Below are positions 47,685 to 60,972 of a stretch of DNA of 64,000 bases, piece by piece; the first letter of the stretch is position 1; the number at the start of each line of letters is the position of its first letter. The translations under genes and the position numbers were made by a program. The stretch is from Zingiber officinale (taxonomy: Eukaryota; Streptophyta; Magnoliopsida; Zingiberales; Zingiberaceae): the NCBI RefSeq assembly GCF_018446385.1, contig NC_055990.1:138396996-138460995 (forward strand), read 5' to 3'. The notes beneath the pieces are model-generated. The model did not search any database and was not told the origin of the DNA. It saw only the letters and a program-made list of their open reading frames with translations.

Positions 47685-50277
47685 TGTTGGTTGCTACTCG
47701 AAAAACCTAATGGTTCCACTGTACAAAAATTTTGTACAAAGGTCTGAACCTTTTCCTAACTACCATGTGTTCTTTTAAATTAAACTTGGATCGCCTGCGG
47801 AACTTAACACGTTTGATCCAAAGTTTAATCTATTTGTTCTTTTAGGTTTAGACTCGGATCTCCTGCAGAACTTAACACGTTCGATCCAAATCACCTAGGT
47901 TATTAATTTCATCAAATATTAATTTCCAAAATTGGCTTCCAGTACTGACGTGGCGAGGCACATGACCTTCTTGGATATGGGAACAACCACCACCGATTAG
48001 ACAAAGCCTTTTAAGGAAAGTTAATATTTAATTTCCTTAAATAACTTTAGGTCAACCGAAAAGAACAATCAAATCACAAGGAAAAGAAAAAAAACAAAAG
48101 AACATAACCTCGAAAACAAATTCGAAATACTAGAATCGCATGCCTCTTGTATTTGGTATTATTTCCAAAAATAACTAGTATGATGCGGAAAGGAAAAATA
48201 CTAGTTATACCTTTCAGAAAGACCTCTTGATCTACTACCGTATTCCTCTTCTAACCTCGGACGTTGTGTGGGCAACGATCTTCCGAGATGAGAACCACCA
48301 AGCACCTTCTTCTTCCTTACAAGTTTCGGCCATCAAAACTTCTCCTAGGATGAAGAGGTTCGGCCACCACCACCATGCTCCAAGGGATGCTAGAAACAAA
48401 ACTTTCTTTCTCTCCTTCTTCTTCTTCTTCTCTAAACTTGATCCGGCCACCATATGAATCTCCACAAGAAGGATGAGGTTCAGCTATCAAAGAGAAGAGA
48501 GGAGGAGAGGATGGCCGGCCACACCAAGGAAGAAAAAGAGGGAGAAAATAGAATAGAGTTATTCACCATGAAGCATTCTCTACCCCCTCTTTTATAATCC
48601 TTGGTCTTGGCAAATAAGGAAAATTTAATAAAAACTTCCTTAATTCTTTTGCCATTGAAAAGGAAAATTTATTTAATTAAAAAATAATTTTTCTTTTCAA
48701 TTTACAATGGTCGGCCACACCATAAAATTTCCAAGCAAATAAAATTTTAAACAAAAATTAAAACTTCCTTATTTGCTTCTGGAAATTTATAAAAAATTTC
48801 TCCAATAATTTTTCCCTTCATGATTGGTTAATAAAAAGGAAATTTTATAAATTAAAATATTTCTTTTAACATGTGGATAAAAAGAAAGTTATCTCTAAAA
48901 ATTAAAATATCTTTTAATCTACAAATAAGGAAAGATATTAAATCTTTTCTTAATCTTTTGTAGAAATTAATAAAAGAGAATTTTTAATTTTTAAACTTTC
49001 TTTTAAATAATAAACATGATTAATAGGAAAGTTTTTACCAAAATTAAAATCAACCTTTTAATCTACAAATAAGGAAAGAGATTTAGCTCTTCTCTTAATC
49101 TTTTGTAGAATCTTATAAAAGGAAAGATTTAAATTTTTAAACTCTTTTTTAAATCATGTTATCCACATAAGAAAAAAATTTTAAATTAAAATTCCTTTTT
49201 ATTTTAATAGGGTCGGCCACCTAAGCTTGAGTTCAAGCTAGGGCCGGCCACATGAATTCACCCATGAACCAAACCATGGCCGGCCCTAGCTTGGTCTCCA
49301 AGCTAGCTTGGCCGGCCCCTATAGGATGGGTAAGAAGGTGGGTATGTGGTGGGTATAAATCTCTATATACAAGAGGCTACGATAGGGACCGAGAGGAGGA
49401 ATTGGTTTTGGTCTCCTGATGAAATTAAGCATCCCGTGTTCGCCCCGAACACAACTTAACTTCATCAATAATAATTCATTCCACTAAAGAATTATTATTG
49501 AACTACCGTACCAATCCCAAATTACATTTTTGGGCTCCTTCTTATTATGAGTGTGTTAGTCTCCCTGTGTTTAAGATGTCGAATGTCCACTAATTAAGTG
49601 AGTTACTGACAACTCATTTAATTAATATCTTAGTCCAAGAGTAGTACCACTCAACCTCATCGTCATGTCGGACTAAGTCCACCTGCAGGGTTTAACATGA
49701 CAATCCTTATGAGCTCCTCTTGGGGGCATTCTCAACCTAGATTACTAGGACATAGTTTCCTTCTATAATCAACAACACACACTATAAGTGATATCATTTC
49801 CCAACTTATCGGGCTTATTGATTTATCGAACTAAATCTCACCCATTGATAAATTAAAGAAATAAATATCAAATATATGTGTTTGTTATTATATTAGGATT
49901 AAGAGCACACACTTCCATAATAACTGAGGTTTTTGTTCCTTCATAAAGTCAGTATAAAAGGAACGACCTCAAATGGTCCTACTCAATACACTCTAAGTGT
50001 ACTAGTGTAATTATATAGTTAAGATAAACTAATACCTAATTACACTACGACCTTCCAATGGTTTGTTCCTTTCCATCTTGGTCGTGAGCTACTGTTTATA
50101 ATTTATAAGGAACCTATAACATGATCTTCTGTGTGTGACACCACACACCATGTTATCTACAACATAAATTAATTGAGCAACTACATTTATCTTAAATGTA
50201 GACATTTGACCAATGTGATTCTTATTTCTAGATAAATGTTTATACCAAAAGCTAGGCTTTTAGTATACCTCCTAACA
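47685..50277 (-). repeat. 3' LTR of the full-length copia A element
   Basis: It is 2593 bp, TGTTGG to CTAACA. It contains the conserved block (about 47930-48016) and the GTGTGTG hairpin (about 50120-50160). The next bases on the minus strand read GTATAAGTGGGAGAT, the PPT. Confidence 0.9.
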
Positions 50278-53200
50278 ATCTCCCACTTATACTAAAAGAC
50301 TAAGCTGTCATATCTGCTACCATACATCTGATTCCCAACCCTTCAACATGCCCATCAAAAGCTCTTGCCTTAAGGATCTTAGTGAAAGGATCTATAGGTC
50401 ATCACCTGATGCAATCTAGGCGGCAACAACTTCTCCTCGTTTATACAATTTCTCGTATTGGGTGGTACTTACGCTGTATTGTGTTTACTTGCCTTATAGA
50501 CTTATGGTTTCTTCGAGTTTGCTACTACACTAATATCATTACAATAAATTGTAATAATCTTTGGACAAACCAGAAATCATATTTAAGTCTATCTTGAGGT
50601 TATTGAGTCATTCATCTTTTATGGCTACCTCAGAGGTTTGCCATATACTCAGCTTCTATGGTGGAGTCCAGAAAAACACCTATGTTTATCACTCTACCAC
50701 AGTTATGACTTTACCTCCTAAAGTAAACACAAAACCCCGAGGTTGATTTATTATTGTCCTTATCCGATTGGAAGTCAAAATCCGTGCAACACACAGGGAC
50801 CAAAATAACTACCTTGTAAGCTAGCATATAATCTCTAGTGCCTCTAAGGTACTTCAATATATGCTTTACTGTAGACTAATGTCCTTGTCTAGGGTTACTT
50901 TGATATCTGCTAACCATGCCCACGGCAAAACAGATATCCTGTCTCGTACACAGCATTGCATACATTAGGCTTCCCACAGCCGAAGTATAAGGAACTGCCT
51001 TCATGTCCTTTATCTCCTTTAATGTCTTCGGAGACATCTCTTTAGATAAAGTTACTCCATGCCTAAAAGGTAAGAAACCTTTCTTAGAGTTCTGCATGCT
51101 TAAAACGAGCAAGGATTTTTTTTCGATATATGAAGCTTGGGATAAGTAAAATATTCTTTTCTTGCGATCCCTTATTACTTTGATCCCAAGAATATATACA
51201 TTCTCCCAAGTCCTTCATATCGAATTGTTTGGACAACCATACCCTTACTTCTGACAACATTTTGATATTGTTTCCAACTACCAAAAATGTTATCTACATA
51301 TAGTACAAGAAATACCACCACGTTTCCATCACACTTTTTGTATACACAAGACTTATCCGGTTACTAAATAAATCCATAGGTCTGGATTACTTTGATAAAC
51401 CGGATGCTCCAAGACCTTGAAGCTTTGCCTCAGTCCATAGACTGATTGAGCTTCCACACAAGATGCTCTTAGCCCTTTGCAATGAACCCTTCTGGTTGCT
51501 TTATATGGATGCTTTCTTCAAGACTTCCATTAAGAAATGATGTCTTGACATCCACTTTGCCAAATAGATAAAAGAATCCGGATAGACTTAAGCATAGCTA
51601 CCAGTGAAAAAGTTTCCTTTTTCATCAAGCCTTGCTTTGAAAGTTTTTACCTTCCTGTCTATCCCTCTTTTCCTATTATAGACCTTTTTACACCCAAAGG
51701 CTTTTACACCATTTGGTGGTTCTACAAGCTTCCAGATTTTATTAGAATACATATATTCTAATTCTATTATTCATTACTCTTTGCCAAGATGCTGCATCTT
51801 TATCTTGGAGTGTTTTGTCATATGTCCGGGGATCAGGTTCATGTCCTCCAGGGATCGAGTCCAAAAACTCTCCCAAAATATGAATCTTTTTAGGTTGCCT
51901 AACAACCCTCCCACTACGACGAGGCACTTTCTGTAATTGTGTATCATTTGTGATACGTGTTGCAGTTTCCTTGTGGTATCTCATCTTGTACAGTTGGTAC
52001 TAGATTAGACATGTCTTTTATTATTTCCGTAAGAACAAATTTACTTATGGGCACGTGGTTTATTACATAGTCCTTTTCTAAAAATCGATCATTGATGCTA
52101 ATAATGACCTTCTGATTTTTAAGACTATAAACCTACTTTCATTTCTCTAGAATAACCCACAAACAAGTGAATTCCTGTCCAAATTATCATTATCTCTCTT
52201 CAGCATATGTGCTGGACTACCCAAATCCGAATATGCTTCAAAATAGGCTTACGCCTATTCAGCAATTCTATATGAGTAGAGAGTTCTGATTTTGGAAGGT
52301 ACTATGTTCACTTCCATTTCTAGAGTATATCCTTAAAATGAATTTGGTAATAACTCATCATTAATCTACTTATTTCCATAAGAGTCCTATACCTTCCTTT
52401 TTCTACACCATTCTGTTGGGGTATACCAGGTGTAGTTAGTTAGGATTGAATCCCTACTTCTGATAAGTGACTCCTAAATTCTTCCAAGAGGTACTTGCCA
52501 CTACGATCTAACCGTAGTGTCTTGATACTTTTACCTTGACATTTCTCCACATCAGCCTCGTACTCTTTGAACTAATCAAAGCACTTAGACTTGCGACACA
52601 TCAAGTAAATGTATACGTATCTTAAATAGTTGTCTATAAAATAGGCGAAATATTCGATACTAACTCTTGTCATAGGATCACACAAATCAGAATGAACCTA
52701 TTCCAATGTATCTTTGGCTCCATACCCCTTATACTTAAAAGCTTCTTGTTTATTTTTCCTTCCAAGTAAGATTCGCAGGTTGGAAAGATTTCCACTACTA
52801 ATGAACCCAAAGTTCATTAGCTACCAATGAATCCTACTACAAGTTAATATAACCTAGCCTTAAACGCCAAAGATATAATTGGTTCATTTCCGAAGGTTGC
52901 TTTCTCTTAAAGTTAGAAGATGTGTTACTAATTTTCATTTGTTGCATCGTGGGAGTTATTGGATTATAAATTGTCAACCAACATACCAGAATAGATAACT
53001 TCCCTATTTTTCTTGATAACAACTTTGTTATCAAAATAGACACAATATCTATTCTATAATAGTTTAGAAACTGAAATCAAGTTCTTTCTAAACTTAGTAT
53101 GTAAAAATAATTTCTAATAATCCATATTTTATTCCTATTAGAGAATAAACCTCTCCCACTGCAACAGCTGCTACTTTTGCAGTAGTGCCGATGTGGACGG

Positions 53201-53370
53201 TGCTTTTATTTTAGTTGTCGGATTACCTGGAACCTTGCAATGAATTGTAAACATGATTAATAACATCTGTATCTACACTCCAGATTCTGGTAGATAATAC
53301 CACTAAACATGTTTCACTAAATACACCTATATTGTTCTTTAGTTCTAAAAAGACAAACTACCTTAATGTC
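50278..53370 (-). pseudogene. Copia A pol, heavily decayed
   Basis: In minus-strand order the parts are: protease remnant VDTDVINHVYNSLQGS (about 53280-53220); GAG-pre-integrase YLWRLRLGYINL (52840-52880); integrase pieces (HSDLCDPMT, TTPGIPQQNGVEKRRYRTLM); a hinge IPGGHEPDPRTYDKTLQDKD (51742-51984); RT pieces including GCKKVYNRKRGIDRK and LSKQFDMKDLGE (about 51210); and RT/RNase H junction PYTSAVGSLMYAMLCTRQDI (about 50960). More than twenty stops or frameshifts occur. The part after 50870 towards the PPT is RNase H text in pieces. Confidence 0.8.
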
Positions 53371-54896
53371 CAAGTCCTATTTCCATTTTTTTTTACAATC
53401 AGGACTACTAAGTCTTTTCTATAGTATAACAACTAGGGAATTGACGAACATTTTAAATCCTAAGAATCACAAAAATATTTGGTCAAGATCAATTCCTTAA
53501 AATCCCCATGAATTTTGTATACCACGATAGTGTGGACATATACAAAATCAAAGAAGAGATTTTATCTATTAATTTTATTATCTCGTCATCTTTATTTTAT
53601 GACGAATAAAATTAATAGTTGATCTTTCTTTGATCAAATATTTGGTCAAAACTTTTGAATTTTAAAATAACATTGATTCCTCAAACAATATTATTTAAAT
53701 TCACCAACACCTCAAACACCATGAATTTTGCATGTCACGATAGTGTGGATGTATACAAAATTAAACATTTGTAAAAGGAGGGGTTTACCCATTAATTATC
53801 TTGTCAATAAATCTTTATGACAAATAAAATTACCTCAAACACCGTGAATTTTGTATGCCACGATAGTGTGGACGTATACAAAATCAAACATTTGTAAGAG
53901 GGGTTTTTAATTTTATTATCTTGTCAACTTATTTATTTGACAAATCAATAGTTGGTTTTCTTCGGTCACACAAATAATAGCAGTGACTCCGATGGGGAGG
54001 ATACTATTAGACGTGCCTAAGTGTATACCATTACTTGACACTAAGTCCGTTAATAAGATTGTGCCCCTTCCGATGGGGAAGATCACACGCTCTTAATTAA
54101 CTTCCTATAGTCATCCAAAATGGAGGTTTAAGCTAGTGATCCGCAAACAAGCTCATCCGATATGGAGGAAGGCACTCAGAGCCAACGCGCAAGCGTGTTG
54201 CATCACTTATAAACCATGGAATTTATTTAAAATAAATCTCTCTCCCACTTTGTTATTTAAAGTGAGGAATTTTGACTATGCTAGCCTACTTAGCATGCAT
54301 ACTAATAAACACACACAACACAGCATAAAAAGTAATAAATAGAAAAACTAATTTTCAACTATTATGGATTTTATCTATTGCTGTCCTCCGTGTGTCGCCA
54401 ACCCTAGCTGCTGCCATCTTTGGCCACTGCCACCGGGTCTAGTTGTCGCATCCATCTTGCTCCTTGTTCCGCTGCGCCTCTGATCCTCAAAAGGTTCCAC
54501 GCCTTGCAAGATTCGATCCGCGACATAAATAGAATTTTACATTTTTCGATCCTATATTCCTCGAAGGAATGTACATGTAAACTAGATCGAACATAAAATA
54601 AAATTTACATCCATCGATCCTATATTCCATAAAAGGAATGTACATGTAACTAGATCAAAAAATAAAATCCTAATAAAACTAAATACAGCTCCTGCTATAT
54701 TTTATAATACAATCATGCACATACAATAAAATGCCCTTGACATGTCCAAGGGTCCAATCACACACATAATAACTATAATCCATAATAGTTGGATCCTGCA
54801 TCCACAAAGTTAGCACATCCTACTATTATCCTACCTAAATTATGTATGACATGTACATAATTAAACTAATACCAAATACACAAAGGCAAAACCCTA
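53371..54896 (-). other. 5' internal region of copia A without recognisable gag, with direct repeats
   Basis: Where gag is expected I find no gag or zinc knuckle. Three copies of a motif of about 45 bp ('CCATGAATTTTGTATRCCACGATAGTGTGGACGTATACAAAAT') begin near 53509, 53718 and 53840. The part 54515-54896 is leader shared with 20139-20471. Confidence 0.65.
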
Positions 54897-54908
54897 GCTC
54901 TGATACCA
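54897..54908 (-). promoter_or_regulatory. Initiator-Met primer site of copia A
   Basis: The minus strand reads TGGTATCAGAGC, a perfect match to the canonical site, 2 nt inside the 5' LTR. Confidence 0.9.
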
Positions 54909-54910
54909 AT

Positions 54911-57503
54911 TGTTGGTTGCTACTCGAAAAACCTAATGGTTCCACTGTACAAAAATTTTGTACAAAGGTCTGAACCTTTTCCAAGCTACCATGTGTTCTT
55001 TTAAATTAAACTTGGATCGCCTGCAGAACTTTACACGTTTGATCCAAAGTTTAATCTATTTGTTCTTTTAGGTTTAGACTCGGATCTCCTGCGGAACTTA
55101 ACACGTTCGATCCAAATCACCTAGGTTATTAATTTCATCAAATATTAATTTCCAAAATTGGCTTCCAGTACTGACGTGGCGAAGCACATGACCTTCTTGG
55201 ATATGGAAACAACCACCACCGACTAGACAAAGCCTTTTAAGGAAAGTTAATATTTAATTTCCTTAAATAACTTTAGGTCAACTGAAAAGAACAATCAAAT
55301 CACAAGGAAAAGAAAAAAAAACAAAAGAACATAACCTCGAAAATAAATTTGAAATACTAGAATCGCATGCCTCTTGTATTTGGTATTATTTCCAAAAATA
55401 ACTAGTATGATGCGGAAAGGAAAAATACTAGTTATACCTTTCAGAAAGACCTCTTGATCTTCTACCGTATTTCTCTTCTAACCTTGGACATTGTGTGGGC
55501 AACGATCTTCCGAGATGAGAACCACCAAGCACCTTCTTCTTCCTTACAAGTTTCGGCCATCAAAACTTCTCCTAGGATGAAGAGGTTCGGCCACCACCAC
55601 TATGCTCCAAGGGATGCTAGAAACAAAACTTTCTTTCTCTCCTTCTTCTTCTTCTTCTCTAAACTTGATCCGGCCACCATATGAATCTCCACAAGAAGGA
55701 TGAGGTTCAGCCATCAAAGAGAAGAAAGGAGGAGAGGATGGCCGGCCGCACCAAGGAAGAAAAAGAGGGAGAAAATAGAATAGAGTTATTCATCATGAAG
55801 CCTTCTCTACCCCCTCTTTTATAATCCTTGGTCTTGGAAAATAAGGAAAATTTAATAAAAACTTCCTTAATTCTTTTTCCATTGAAAAGGAAAATTTATT
55901 TAATTAAAAAATAATTTTTCTTTTCAATTTACAATGGCCGGCCACACCATAAAATTTCCAAGCAAATAAAATTTTAAACACAAATTAAAACTTCCTTATT
56001 TGCTTCCGGAAATTTATAAAAAATTTCTCCAATAATTTTTCCCTTCATGATTGGTTAATAAAAAGGAAATTTTATAAATTAAAATATTTCTTTTAACATG
56101 TGGATAAAACGAAAGTTATCTCTAAAAATTAAAATATATTTTAATCTACAAATAAGGAAAGTTATTAAATCTTTTCTTAATCTTTTGTAGAAATTAATAA
56201 AAGAGAATTTTTAATTTTTAAACTTTCTTTTAAATAATAAACATGATTAATAGGAAAGTTTTTACCAAAATTAAAATCAACCTTTTAATCTACAAATAAG
56301 GAAAGAGATTTAGCTCTTCTCTTAATCTTTTGTAGAATCTTATAAAAGGAAAGATTTAAATTTTTAAACTCTCTTTTAAATCATGTTATCCACATAAGAA
56401 AAATTTTTAAAATTAAAATTCCTTTTTATTTTAATAGGGTCGGCCACCTAAGCTTGAGTTCAAGCTAGGGCCGGCCACATGAATTCACCCATGAACCAAA
56501 CCATGGACGGCCCTAGCTTGGTCTCCAAGCTAGCTTGGCCAGCCCCTATAGGATGGGTAAGAAGGTGGGTATGTGGTGGGTATAAATCTCTATATACAAG
56601 AGGCTACGATAGGGACCGAGAGGAGAAATTGGTTTTGGTCTCCTGATGAAATTAAGCATCCCGTGTTCGCCCCGAACACACAACTTAACTTCATCAATAA
56701 TAATTCATTCCACTAAAGAATTATTATTGAACTACCGCACCAATCCCAAATTACATTTTTGGGCTCCTTATTATGAGTGTGTTAGTCTCCCTGTGTTTAA
56801 AATGTCGAATGTCCACTAATTAAGTGAGTTACTGACAACTCATTTAATTAATATCTTAGTCCAAGAGTAGTACCACTCAACCTCATCGTCATGTCGGACT
56901 AAGTCCACCTGCAGGGTTTAACATGACAATCCTTATGAGCTCCTCTTGGGGGCATTCTCAACCTAGATTACTAGGACATAGTTTCCTTCTATAATCAACA
57001 ACACACACTATAAGTGATATCATTTCCCAACTTATCGGGCTTATTGATTTATCGAACTAAATCTCACCCATTGATAAATTAAAGAAATAAATATCAAATA
57101 TATGTGCTTGTTATTATATTAGGATTAAGAGCACACACTTCCATAATAACTGAGGTTTTTGTTCCTTCATAAAGTCAGTATAAAAGGAACGACCTCAAAT
57201 GGTCCTACTCAATACACTCTAAGTGTACTAGTGTAATTATATAGTTAAGATAAACTAATACTTAATTACACTATGACCTTCCAATGGTTTGTTCCTTTCC
57301 ATCTTGGTCGTGAGTTACTGTTTATAATTTATAAGGAACCTATAACATGATCTTCTGTGTGTGACACCACACACCATGTTATCTACAATATAAATTAATT
57401 GAGCAACTACATTTATCGTAAATGTAGACATTTGACCAATGTGATTCTTATTTCTAGATAAATGTTTATACCAAAAGCTAGGCTTTTAGTATACATCCTA
57501 ACA
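54911..57503 (-). repeat. 5' LTR of the full-length copia A element
   Basis: It is 2593 bp and pairs with 47685-50277. It contains the conserved block (about 55158-55243) and the GTGTGTG hairpin (about 57345-57382). Confidence 0.9.
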
Positions 57504-59537
57504 ATCTGAACCTTTCTTCCTCTCCTTCCCCGATCTCCCCTCTGCTCGAAGTTGCTCTCTTCCTTCTTCCTCTCATTTCGATCTCTCTCGGTTTCTCTCA
57601 CCTTCGACATCACTTGAGGAGCGCATCGCCGGAGCTTGCTGGAGATCTAACAAGGAGTCCCAGATCATCCCGATCGATACCGCATCGCATCTCCTCATGA
57701 CCTCGCCTCACTGCCACCACCCGATCACTGGCACAGATCGAGGATCGGAGCATAGAGGTGAGGAGCTAGCTTCACCCAGATCTTGCGATGTCCTCTCCTG
57801 ATCCTTCTTCCCTTCTTCTTCTCGGTTTCATGGATGCCGGTCATACTCGACTGTCGCCATCCAGTGCCTGAGATACCAGTTGTGCGCTAGTAGGATCTTG
57901 AAGGTGAGTATTCTACCTTGTTCATGATATAGGCTTAGATCTTCTTCTCTGCTCACCGTCCCTCCTCTGTTCTTGATCCTGCTCTTCTTCGTTGCTGATC
58001 TAGGTCACGGTTGGAGAGGAAGGGGGAATGAGGAAGAGGGTAGGGTGAGTAGAGTTGGTGATATGCTATATTGTTGAAATCTTGATCTCATCTTGATCCG
58101 AACAATGTATTGGAATCTAGCAAGAAGGTTACACTAATAGCTAGTTGCTAGCTCCATCTGATTTGGGTCAATGTTAGCTGCTGAAGAAGAGGAGGTAAGG
58201 GGAATAGGGAGGACTTGCTGTGGTGTTCTTGGTTCCGGTAGTAATTCCATCCAGCAACACCTTATTCCTGCAGCAACTGTGAATTTAGGTATGTGTAGGG
58301 ATTTTGATACATGATGTCGATGAAATAGGTTTATGTGTGAATTAGGTATGTTTTGGATTACATGATTAGTTGTTCATGTGTAGTTGGATTTAGGTTTGGA
58401 TTTCTAATCTAATGGATGATTAGGGATTAGGTAATTAACCCTAATTAACCGTTAGATTTAATTTTGGTAGATTGTTGCTTGTGTCGATTAGGGTTTCCCT
58501 AAATTAGTTTTGGGAATTTTATTTAGCTATTTAATTCTTATGAATTTTAGCTAAATAAAAAATATATGTATATATTGATCGATACAGGATTCTAATTCGA
58601 GACGAGCGTTTTGACGTTGGATTTGTCTTGATACTACCTTTTATTTGAGGCGGGTACCCTTTGACTTATCTTTTTGATATTGTCTTATGATATGTGTAGT
58701 ATATATATAACTAGTAGTAATTAGTAGATTTATCACTTCCCTGGTTATAGTTTATTCGATACCTGTTACATGTTTCTATTGTTATCTGCTATACATTAGA
58801 CTTGTATGCTTTTATCTTCTGTCTTGTGTATCTATGTTCATAGAGATAGATTTATTTAGTGCTTTTGTATATTGGATTAATTGCTAGGCATGTTGGATAT
58901 GTGATCTTGGATTCATGTTGCTTATATCGTTGTTATATATGTGTTTATCTTTTTGGCACATATATATATATGGACGAGGATATGTTCAGGTATGACATGT
59001 TGTAGCATCATGCACGATCTCGCATGATTGCATGCTGAGTAATTGTCGACTCTATTATTGTTGAGCACATCGCTAGCTACATGGTCTGTACACAACGTGA
59101 CCACTACATTGGTAGTGGCACAACACCCAGGGTGTGTATGGCAGTTGCTCTGTTAGGCTCCACTGGTCCGCTCATGGTTAGTGTGTGTTGTTCAGCGGAG
59201 GGCGGCAAGAGGGGGGTGAAATGTCAGAAAAAAAACTATACCCTCCTCGTGCTTTCAACTCAAAAATGCAATAGCAATAATAAAATAACTGAAATAAAGA
59301 AACAAAAATAAAACAGAGACTCAACAGTTAACCTGGTTACAACCAAGAAGGTTGTTAATCCAGGGCGAAGAAAAACGCACTAGAAAGAGTCTCCTTTACT
59401 GAAGGCGGAGAAGCCTTTTACACTCTAACAGCTCAGAACTATTGCTCGGAATGAATACAAAGTTGTTTAAACAATTGATAATTAATTCCTAGCTCCAGGG
59501 GCCTTTATATAGCCTCTGGAAATTCTATCTCGGATGT

Positions 59538-59695
59538 TCAAGGCGCCTCCAATAGAGGTCCAAGGTGCCTCTATCAAGTGGGCAGATAAAACTTTATCCG
59601 AAAGCTCAATGGTCACTTTGGCCAGGTCCGAGGCGCCTCCAACAAGCATTGAAGGCGTCTTCAAGATGAAGGCGCCTTCAAGCTTTGATGAAGGT
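59538..59695. repeat. GGCGCC palindrome cluster in LTR of element 1
   Basis: Palindromes such as GAAGGCGCCTTC and GAGGCGCCTC, plus single-base variants (AAGGTGCC, AAGGCGTC), repeat every 20-60 bp. Confidence 0.8.
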
Positions 59696-60603
59696 GCCTT
59701 GAGCTTGAATTCCAGCTCACTTTTTCCTTCGCTTTGACTTCCGAAGCTCCGTTCTTTTGGATGATTACGGCCAACCAAAATAGGGCTCACCCGAACCCAA
59801 TTTCCGGCCTTCTCCTCGAGTAGCCTTCCTCCCCGGCTTAACGTCCCTCGAACGTCGTGCACGTTCTTCTCGCCCACCGGTGTACTCTTCCGCAGCTCTC
59901 TCGTCCTTCGGACGCACCGAGCCCGTCGGCTCCCTTCCTGTGCTGTCCTTCTCGTTAGTTGCGTCTTCCGCTCGACTTCTTGCGCTCCTAAGCTCCTGCA
60001 CACTCAAACACAGGGATCAAATACAAAGCAGGACCCAACCAACTTGGTTGATCACATCAAAACAACCACGGGGGCCAACAATCTCCCCCTTTTTGATGTG
60101 CATCAACCCAAGTTCAAGTTAGGGTAAAAATAGACAAAAGGTAATTAAGTAGCATGTTAAGCATAAATTTACAATAAATAAAATTACAACTATTTAATTA
60201 AGAGTTAAACAGAATTTTTCAAAAATGTTTAAACTCAGAGTTTAAACTCTCTCTCCCCCTAAACTTGTACCTATCTCTCCCCCTTTGATCACAGCAAAAA
60301 TGGAGTAATAATAAGAGAATATGAATTTTTAGAATATTCCAAAAAATTTCTAAATTAAAATGTTTTTTTTTTAATTTTCCAAAAAAATTTCTAAGAAAAA
60401 AAAACTTTCAAAGCATTATTTAATTCTAGTTTTAATACTTTTTCAGAAATTAAATATTTTATTTCAATATTTCAGCTTCCAGGTCATGGCGAGGCACCAG
60501 ACCTTCTTGGTTATTGGAGCAACAACCACTTCCTTAGACAAAGCCTTATAAAGAAATTTTAACGTTTAATTTTCTTGCTGGAAGTTTTAATAATAAAAAA
60601 AAA

Positions 60604-60972
60604 TTATTCTAATAAGGCTTTTGGAACCCAATAGAGGTTCCTTCCTACTGGATTAATCAAAAACTTAGGGGGTATATAATTCTTGGATATTTTCCTAAGT
60701 TGACCTTGATGATGCTTAACATACCAGTTTAATTTTTCATAAATCTTAAGTTTTGATTTTTGAAACATATTTGTTTTAAAACATGCATCAGTCTTCGTGT
60801 TTTCAATTTCATCTTTCAATTTTGCATTTTCTAATTTCAAATATTCATTTTCCTTTTCTAATTCATCTAACTCTTTAGAAAGGGCATTAATAGAGCGAAA
60901 GGAATGAGTAGGGGTAAGATTACTTACCTGACTTACCTGACTTGGTGATTCTCCCGCTTCACTACAGCTTTC
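60604..60972 (-). CDS. Gag C-terminal domain of element 1 (partial, 122 aa)
   Basis: The frame is open from the insertion point at 60972 to a stop at 60604. It begins in a Ser/Glu-rich stretch (AGESPSQVSQVSNLTP). A coiled coil follows (ELDELEKENEYLKLENAKLK). It ends in a tail, KLNWYVKHHQGQLRKISK then FLINPVGRNLYWVPKALLE. Element 2 encodes the same order (near 62600-62981). The upstream zinc knuckle and gag core are beyond the insertion. In complete Sirevirus-like elements, pol follows a gag ending in a WVPK-type motif; here a stop and the 3' region follow instead. Confidence 0.65.
   Translation of the reverse strand, partial: ESCSEAGESPSQVSQVSNLTPTHSFRSINALSKELDELEKENEYLKLENAKLKDEIENTKTDACFKTNMFQKSKLKIYEKLNWYVKHHQGQLRKISKNYIPPKFLINPVGRNLYWVPKALLE

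Larger units (their letters stand above)
47685..57503 (-). mobile_element. Full-length copia A element, inactive
   Basis: The LTRs are 47685-50277 and 54911-57503, both exactly 2593 bp, similar with a few percent of differences. The flanks are ATCCG (47680-47684) and ATCTG (57504-57508), a duplication with one mismatch. There is an initiator-Met primer site (54897-54908) and a PPT after 50277. The internal 4.6 kb hold broken pol and no visible gag. The element is inserted in the gypsy 3' LTR. Confidence 0.92.
47452..59150 (+). repeat. 3' LTR of the gypsy element, split by copia A
   Basis: The pieces are 47452-47684 and 57509-59150, about 1.9 kb in all. The second piece begins TC-rich (CTTCCTCTCC..), then is AT-rich with no ORF of note. 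I could not place the LTR's 3' end, because the Sirevirus-like LTR at 59151 follows directly and no matching 5' LTR is in the window. 57509-59150 holds nothing else that I can recognise. Confidence 0.65.
59151..60972 (-). mobile_element. Gag-only Sirevirus-like element 1 (3' part)
   Basis: LTR 59151-60080 (TGTTAGG to CCAACA, 930 bp) is followed by a PPT (minus strand CACATCAAAAAGGGGGAGAT, 60081-60100). The internal region runs to 60972, where element 2 is inserted. Only gag C-terminal coding is present between the PPT and gag, so pol is missing. The LTR has the AGAGGGGGGTGAA hallmark and GGCGCC palindromes. The rest lies right of element 2, off-window. Confidence 0.75.
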
